NCBI GenBank assembly: GCA_951828235.1
Contig: OX639965.1
Location: 641,191 to 705,190, forward strand
DNA: 64,000 bases
Reading direction: 5' to 3'
Origin: an uncultured Gammaproteobacteria bacterium
GTDB lineage: Bacteria; Pseudomonadota; Gammaproteobacteria; Steroidobacterales; Foliamicaceae
Position 1 is the stretch's first letter, and each line of letters opens with the position of its first letter. Below are positions 58,853 to 64,000 of this stretch, in pieces. The notes beneath the pieces are model-generated. The model made no database searches. It was not told where the DNA came from and saw nothing but the letters and a program-made list of their open reading frames with translations. The translations under genes and the position numbers were made by a program.

Positions 58853-61155
58853 GGCCTGTGCTCCTTGCCCGTCTGCCCGTTCGCAGCGGGGACCTCATCC
58901 GGCCTTTTCTTCCACAACGCGACTTTCTCCAGGCTGTCCTGGCTGGGGACAATGATCTTGGCGTTCCCCGAAAGCGCAGTTTCCAGCTTTTCGCGCCACA
59001 GCATGTTCTCCAGTACTTCGGGCGCCGTGCCGACCGCCGTGGCCACGGTAATGATCGCCTCGGCCTCCGCCCTGGATGTTTCGACCCTGCCGTAGGCAGC
59101 CCCCTCCGCCTGCCGCACTTCGTATTCGGCGTTGCCGTGCGCCTGGGGAACGAGTTGCGCCATGAAGCGTTGCGCGTTCACCACGATCCGCTCCTTGTCT
59201 TCCTGGGCGCTGGAAACGTCGCGGAAGGCGCTCACGGTCTCGACGGTGGGCACGATGTTCAGGAGGTTGAGCTTGACGAGATCAATGCTTTCCAGGGCCG
59301 GTGAGCCGTCTTCCCCGGGATCCAGGAGCAGTGCGCCGATCTCGTGCTCCAGCGCAGCGCGATGCGCGGTGAGGAGCTGTTCCAGGTCCCGGGCTCCTAT
59401 GAAGGCGCGCACGTGGTCGCGCACGAATCGCTCGATGATCTCCTGCGGATTGTTCGTCCGGTAGTGGTAGGTATAGGGATCCTTCACCCGGTATTGCGCG
59501 TTGACGGTCACCGAAAGCAGGTTCAGGTCGCCGGCCACATACTCGTGCGGCGTGTCGCCCATGATCGACCTGACCTGCCGTACCGGCCACTTGTCCACCC
59601 TCACCAGCGGGCGCGGCGCGAGGTAATGCAATCCCGGCTGCAGGTCTTTCCAGACCACCCGGCCCGCCAGACGCCCGTAACCGACACTGTCGGGCGGGAT
59701 CGTGGTGAAGCCGGTGGCAAGGAACATCCCGATCGCCAGCACCCACACGATCAGGCCCATCGGGGTGTTCGGCGTAAGCACGCCCCTGAAGGAGCGGTTG
59801 CGCGTCATGCGCGCCCAGGTGCTCCTCCAACGCGAGGACACCGGCCGGATGTTCATCAGCAGATCTTCGTAGCCGCTCTTCAGAGCCCCCGCGCGGAAGC
59901 GCCAAACAACCAGCCCGAAAAGCGCGAACGCCGACGCCCACTGCAGGAACTGGATCGTGGTGGATTCGGATGGCGCCAGGTTGACGGTGATGCCCAGCCC
60001 CGTCGCCAGGAGCAGGATGTCGATCAGGATTCCCAGAACAACCGTAACCGCGATTACCGAACCGACGTAGACCGATGCGAAACGTACGCCGAACTGGCTC
60101 ATGATGATCGCGATGGTTCCGGTATTGGTGGCGGGACCGGTCATCAGGAAAATCAGCGCCGCGCCGGGACTGAAGCCCTTGGCGACCAGCGCCGCCGCGA
60201 TCGGCGTGCTGGCCGAGGCGCAGATGTACAGGGGAATGCCCACCACGACCATGATCGGGTAGGACAGCCAGCGGGCGTATTCGCTGGCCATCAGGTCGCC
60301 GGGAATGGCCAGGTAAAGGACGCCGCCCAGGGCAACGCCCACCAGCAGCGCGAAGAGTATGTCGTCGGCGATCTCGACAAACCCGTAGCGGAAAATATGC
60401 CGGACCACCTTGCGGAAACTCAGGCCCTCCCGGTGGGAGGGTTCTTCCGCCGGAGGCGTGGACGCCCGTCCAGGTTGGGCGCCGGAGAAACTGGGGTCAT
60501 GATAGAAATCGGGCTTGAGCCAGGAGGCGGACTTCAGCCTGCTGGCGGCCAGGTACAGGTTTCGCGCCCACCGGCCGGACATCCTCTTCATTTCGGAGGG
60601 GCTGACGTAGCAGTCGTCGCTGCCGGGCAACAGCGGCTTGTGCTCACCGTGGTCGTGATCATGATCGTGGCCGTGATCATGATCGTGGTCATGGTCATGA
60701 TCGCTGGTCCCGGCCTTGGGGTCGTCGCCGCGTATTAGTCCGATACTGAAGACGCCGGCGACCACCGCGGTCACGAAGCTGATGATCGGGCGCACCACGG
60801 CCGCTATCCAGCCGAAGAAGGCGTTGGTCACGAGAATGGAATCGGCGCCCGTTTCCGGCGCCGTAATCAGGAACGACATGCAGGACGAGCGGGACGCGCC
60901 CTTCCTGCGCATTTCCGCCACCACCGGCACCACCGAACAACTGCAAAGCGGCACCGGAACGCCGAGCGCCGCGCTCGTGCTCACGGATTTCAGGCTATCG
61001 TGCTTCAACCACCGGAGAATGGCTTCGCGGGATATGAAGACGTGTATCAGCCCGGAGAGGAACAAACCGAGCAACAGCATGGGCGACAAAAGCAGAAAGG
61101 ACGCCCACAGGAAGCCGAAGAATCCCGCTAGCAGTCCGCTTGGCTCAATAGGCAC
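58849..61155 (-). CDS. Metal permease (SO_0444/DUF318-like) fused to an HflK-like SPFH domain
   Basis: This 768-residue protein has two parts. Residues 1-435 form a DUF318/SO_0444-type permease (8-10 helices) with PLCSCSVVPVV (70-80, a Cys pair motif), ITAPETGADS and MTGPATNTGT, plus a His-rich loop 152-172 (DHDHDHDHDHGHDHDHDHGE), a clear metal site. From about 465 a new membrane helix starts an SPFH domain like HflK (VGYGRLAGRVVWKDLQPGLH; coiled coil 650-720). It heads the operon with hflC and hflK. It is likely a copper or zinc exporter whose membrane surroundings are organised by the SPFH complex. The joining of both functions in one chain is unusual. Confidence 0.85.
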   Translation of the reverse strand: MPIEPSGLLAGFFGFLWASFLLLSPMLLLGLFLSGLIHVFISREAILRWLKHDSLKSVSTSAALGVPVPLCSCSVVPVVAEMRRKGASRSSCMSFLITAPETGADSILVTNAFFGWIAAVVRPIISFVTAVVAGVFSIGLIRGDDPKAGTSDHDHDHDHDHGHDHDHDHGEHKPLLPGSDDCYVSPSEMKRMSGRWARNLYLAASRLKSASWLKPDFYHDPSFSGAQPGRASTPPAEEPSHREGLSFRKVVRHIFRYGFVEIADDILFALLVGVALGGVLYLAIPGDLMASEYARWLSYPIMVVVGIPLYICASASTPIAAALVAKGFSPGAALIFLMTGPATNTGTIAIIMSQFGVRFASVYVGSVIAVTVVLGILIDILLLATGLGITVNLAPSESTTIQFLQWASAFALFGLVVWRFRAGALKSGYEDLLMNIRPVSSRWRSTWARMTRNRSFRGVLTPNTPMGLIVWVLAIGMFLATGFTTIPPDSVGYGRLAGRVVWKDLQPGLHYLAPRPLVRVDKWPVRQVRSIMGDTPHEYVAGDLNLLSVTVNAQYRVKDPYTYHYRTNNPQEIIERFVRDHVRAFIGARDLEQLLTAHRAALEHEIGALLLDPGEDGSPALESIDLVKLNLLNIVPTVETVSAFRDVSSAQEDKERIVVNAQRFMAQLVPQAHGNAEYEVRQAEGAAYGRVETSRAEAEAIITVATAVGTAPEVLENMLWREKLETALSGNAKIIVPSQDSLEKVALWKKRPDEVPAANGQTGKEHRP

Positions 61156-61234
61156 CGTACACTACCCCCGAATCGGCGAATGGCCCCGCCGGCGGATTAC
61201 TCTAACACTGAATTTGATCACGCCGCCAGGCAAT

Positions 61235-61252
61235 TTCCCCGGATTCCGGGAA
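61235..61252 (-). terminator. Possible hairpin after the CusA-like gene
   Basis: TTCCC-GG and CC-GGGAA (61235-61252) form a 7-bp stem with one bulged base. It lies in the 138-base gap between the CusA-like gene stop and the start of the permease-SPFH gene on the same strand. No T tract follows, so it is weak. Confidence 0.3.
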
Positions 61253-61293
61253 GTCATCCGCGCGCTGATTTCGATCGGCAAGCGCACTCTGCC

Positions 61294-64000
61294 TTATTGT
61301 CCCTTACCGACGCCGCCGGGCATTCCCTCGGACTTCGACTCAATCCATTCATAAATCACGGGCAGCAGGACCAGGGTCAGGAAGGTCGAGGTGAAAAGGC
61401 CACCCACGACAACCGTGGCGAGCGGGCGCTGTGTTTCCGCGCCAACGCCCGAGGACAGCAACATGGGCACCAGGCCCAGTATGGCCACGCTCGCCGTCAT
61501 CAATACGGGGCGCAGGCGCATGGCGGTTCCCAGGCGGACGGCGTCCGCGACGCTCATGCCCTTGCCGCGCAACTCGTTGATGAAACTGACCAGGACAATG
61601 CCGTTCAGCATCGCCACGCCGAACACGGCGATAAACCCGATCGCCGAAGGCACCGAGACATACTGACCTGTAATGAAGAGCGCGATCAGGCCGCCGATGG
61701 TGGCGAACGGGACGTTGGCGATGATCAGGGTCGCGTACTTGACCGAGTTGAACGCGGTGTAGAGCAGGACGAAGATGAAGAAAATCGTCAGCGGAACGAT
61801 GAGCGACAATCGCGCCAGGGCGCGTTGCTGATTCTCGAATGCGCCGCCCCACTCGATCCAGTAGCCGGGCGGCAGGTCGACCCGGTCCTCGATTGCGGCG
61901 TTGGCGTCACGCACGAAGCCGTCGATATCGCGACCGCGCACGTCCATCTGAATGACGGCGTATCGCTGCAGCTGTTCACGCCGAATGAAGGAATAACCTT
62001 CGGCCACGCTTACATCGGCCACGGACGAGAGCGGCACGATCGCACCGCTGCCGGTTCTCAGCGGGATGCGCTGAATCGACTGGACCGAGGCTTTCGACGC
62101 ATCGTCGAGCCGGGCCGTGATGTCGAAACGACGCACGCCGTCGATCAGCGTGGAAACCGGCTCGTTGCCGATACCGGTGCGCACGACCACCAGGACGTCA
62201 TCGGCGTTCAGTCCGAATCGCGCAAGCTGATCGCGTTTGACCTGAATTCGAATCTGCGGTTTGCCGACGTTGGCTTCGAGCGAAAGGTCGGCGACGCCTT
62301 CAACCGTGGCGATAACGTCCTTGACCTCCCCGCTCAAGCGATTCAGTTCCGACAAATCCTCCCCGTAAATCTTTGCAGCGAGGGTTGCGCGCACGCCGGA
62401 TATCAATTCCTCGACGCGCATCTGGATCGGCTGCGTGAAGGCCACGACCGCCGTTGGGACAACGCGGTCAAGTTCTTCGCGCATCGTCTCGGCGAGTTCC
62501 CCGATGTCGCGATCGCCCGGCCACTCGTCTTCCGGCTTGAGCTCCGTGTAGATCTCCATGTAGTTCACGTCCGCCGTTTCGCCCTTTTCCGCGCGCCCGA
62601 TCATCGCCACCGTGGTGTTGACTTCCGGGAACTTTGAGAGTGCGTGCTCGATATCCTTGGATATCTCGATGGATTGATCGAGCGATGCCGAAGGGATCGA
62701 GGTGACACGCCACATGATCGAGCCCTCCTGGAGCTGCGGCATGAATTCCTTGCCCAGTAGCGGAAACAGCGCCAGACTGGCGACCAGCAACGCGACCGCG
62801 CTGGCCACCACAGTCCTTTTCCGGCCGAGCGACCACTCGAGCAGCGGCAGATAGCGGGCCTTGATGACGCGGACCAGCCAGGTGTGGCGCTCTTCCCTGG
62901 GCTTGAGAATCAACGCAGCCAATATCGGAATCAGCGTCAGTGTCAGCGCCAGTGATCCTGCCATCGCAAAACTGATGTTGAAGGCCATCGGCTTGAACAG
63001 CTTGCCTTCGAGGCCTTCCAGCGCGAACAGCGGCAGGAAGACAACAATGATTATGAGAATCGCAAAGGAAATCGGATTGGCGACCTCGCGCGCTGCGGCC
63101 AATACGGCGGCGGACCGATCGACGGGCTCGCCGGACTCCCTGCGTTCTGCCATGATGCGGAAGGCGTTCTCCACCATCACCACCGCGCCGTCGATCATCA
63201 TGCCGATGCCGACGGCCAGACCCGCCAGCGACATGAGGTTGGCGGACAGACCCGCTTCGCCCATGAATATGAACGCGATGAGCATCGCGAGCGGCAAGGC
63301 GGCGATGACGACGACGGCCGAGCGTAACTCGCCGAGGAACAGGAACAGCACGATCGCGACCAGGATCGAGCCTTCGACCAGCGCCGCGACCGCCGTGCCG
63401 ACGGCCTTCTCCACCAGGTCGGTGCGCTCGTACACCGGTCGTAACGTGACTCCTTCCGGCAATGACTGATCCACGATCCCGACCTTGTCTTTCACCGCAT
63501 CGACAACGTCGTTCGCATTCTCGCCGATACGGGAGAGCGCCATGCCGAGCACGACCTCCTTGCCGTCGCGGGTGACCGCGCCGAAACGCAAGGCCCCACC
63601 CTGCCTGATGTCGGCGATGTCGCGCAGGAATACGGGTATGCCGTCTTCGACCTTGACCACCATGCTGCCGATGTCGTCCTCGTTCTCGACCAGCCCCAGA
63701 CCACGCACGAGATACTGCTCGGGGCCGAGGTTGACGTATTGACCGCCCACCTGGCGATTGTTGGACTCGATGACTTCCATGACGTCGGTGAAGGTCAGGT
63801 CGTACTTGATGAGGCTGAAGGGATCCATCACGACCTGGAACTGCCGCTCCTGGCCGCCCCAGGACATCACGTCGTCGACGCCCTGCGCGGTGCGAAGGAT
63901 CAGGCGCACGCTCCAGTCGTGCAGGGTGCGCAGATCCATGTCGGTGACCGCCGCATTGAGCCGCTCATCGGCGCGTTCCAGCGTGTACCAGAACACCTGG
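61294..64000 (-). CDS. Heavy-metal RND efflux pump (CusA/CzcA family), partial
   Basis: Only the C-terminal 900 or so residues are in the window; the start lies beyond base 64000. The sequence aligns with CusA: GGQERQFQVVMDPFSLIKYD, YLVRGLGLVEN, PVFLRDIADIRQGG, and helix 4 AVGIGMMIDGAVVMVENAF with the single proton-relay Asp of the metal subfamily. The C-terminus FLTLVLLPVIYEWIESK is typical. It exports Cu/Ag or Co/Zn/Cd with an adaptor and outer-membrane channel, whose genes are probably just outside. It is next to a metal permease fusion and a ZIP gene. Confidence 0.93.
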   Translation of the reverse strand, partial: QVFWYTLERADERLNAAVTDMDLRTLHDWSVRLILRTAQGVDDVMSWGGQERQFQVVMDPFSLIKYDLTFTDVMEVIESNNRQVGGQYVNLGPEQYLVRGLGLVENEDDIGSMVVKVEDGIPVFLRDIADIRQGGALRFGAVTRDGKEVVLGMALSRIGENANDVVDAVKDKVGIVDQSLPEGVTLRPVYERTDLVEKAVGTAVAALVEGSILVAIVLFLFLGELRSAVVVIAALPLAMLIAFIFMGEAGLSANLMSLAGLAVGIGMMIDGAVVMVENAFRIMAERRESGEPVDRSAAVLAAAREVANPISFAILIIIVVFLPLFALEGLEGKLFKPMAFNISFAMAGSLALTLTLIPILAALILKPREERHTWLVRVIKARYLPLLEWSLGRKRTVVASAVALLVASLALFPLLGKEFMPQLQEGSIMWRVTSIPSASLDQSIEISKDIEHALSKFPEVNTTVAMIGRAEKGETADVNYMEIYTELKPEDEWPGDRDIGELAETMREELDRVVPTAVVAFTQPIQMRVEELISGVRATLAAKIYGEDLSELNRLSGEVKDVIATVEGVADLSLEANVGKPQIRIQVKRDQLARFGLNADDVLVVVRTGIGNEPVSTLIDGVRRFDITARLDDASKASVQSIQRIPLRTGSGAIVPLSSVADVSVAEGYSFIRREQLQRYAVIQMDVRGRDIDGFVRDANAAIEDRVDLPPGYWIEWGGAFENQQRALARLSLIVPLTIFFIFVLLYTAFNSVKYATLIIANVPFATIGGLIALFITGQYVSVPSAIGFIAVFGVAMLNGIVLVSFINELRGKGMSVADAVRLGTAMRLRPVLMTASVAILGLVPMLLSSGVGAETQRPLATVVVGGLFTSTFLTLVLLPVIYEWIESKSEGMPGGVGKGQ

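Noticed and set aside
60640..60710. Short repeated units resembling a CRISPR or tandem repeat
   Set aside because: They are alternating His and Asp codons of the His-rich loop, in frame, with no spacers.

Overview
The window looks like the chromosome of a GC-rich, Gram-negative gammaproteobacterium. Support comes from lipid A and outer-membrane genes (lpxH, a lipoprotein autotransporter, an LbtU-type siderophore porin, RND pumps) and from gammaproteobacterial gene neighbourhoods (asd / FimV-like / truA / accD, and SPOR / cvpA / purF). No rRNA, tRNA or CRISPR array was recognised, so the lineage cannot be named. An uncultured marine lineage is a guess, not a result.

0-10 kb is mostly accessory metabolism. 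It holds the edge of a probable racemase gene divergent from an NCS1 permease, a hipBA toxin-antitoxin pair with two upstream repeats that look like operators, a SnoaL-like exported protein, a Baeyer-Villiger monooxygenase, and two divergent HU-like genes. It ends with a two-subunit molybdopterin enzyme that keeps the catalytic residues of pyrogallol-phloroglucinol transhydroxylase and carries an N-terminal SCP2-like (sterol carrier) domain.

10-23 kb is core housekeeping: folD, a periplasmic cyclophilin, lpxH, purF-cvpA-SPOR, aroC, asd, a short FimV-like protein, truA, accD, prmB, psd, efp and a dienelactone hydrolase. Hairpin-forming GGGACGC-type repeats lie between several of these genes.

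23-36 kb contains an intact IS5-family element (16-bp inverted repeats, TTAG target duplication) sitting in the signal-peptide region of an LbtU-like porin gene. Next is a six-gene minus-strand operon: MFS transporter, a duplicated alpha/beta hydrolase without serine nucleophiles, a beta-propeller protein, two ABC exporter half-transporters and an SDR lacking its cofactor-binding half. An FAD monooxygenase and a secreted hydrolase follow.

36-42.5 kb holds a subtilase autotransporter and a small, less GC-rich island bounded by two toxin-antitoxin modules (Phd/VapC and HicB/HicA), then an exported SDR. 42.6-46.5 kb has an HsaA-like flavin monooxygenase, an MFS transporter and moeA, which may serve the molybdoenzyme at 6-10 kb.

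46.6-61.2 kb is the most unusual part. A plus-strand operon encodes an RND permease, a GPP34-cytochrome P450 fusion and an RND adaptor. It converges on a minus-strand operon of seven genes: a metal permease fused to an HflK-like SPFH domain, hflC, hflK, an extracellular ligand-binding protein, a small membrane protein, a ZIP transporter and a sterol C-24-methyltransferase homologue. Together the two operons suggest a membrane-lipid (possibly sterol or isoprenoid) modification and transport module linked to metal homeostasis; this is inference. The window ends inside a CusA/CzcA-type heavy-metal RND gene.
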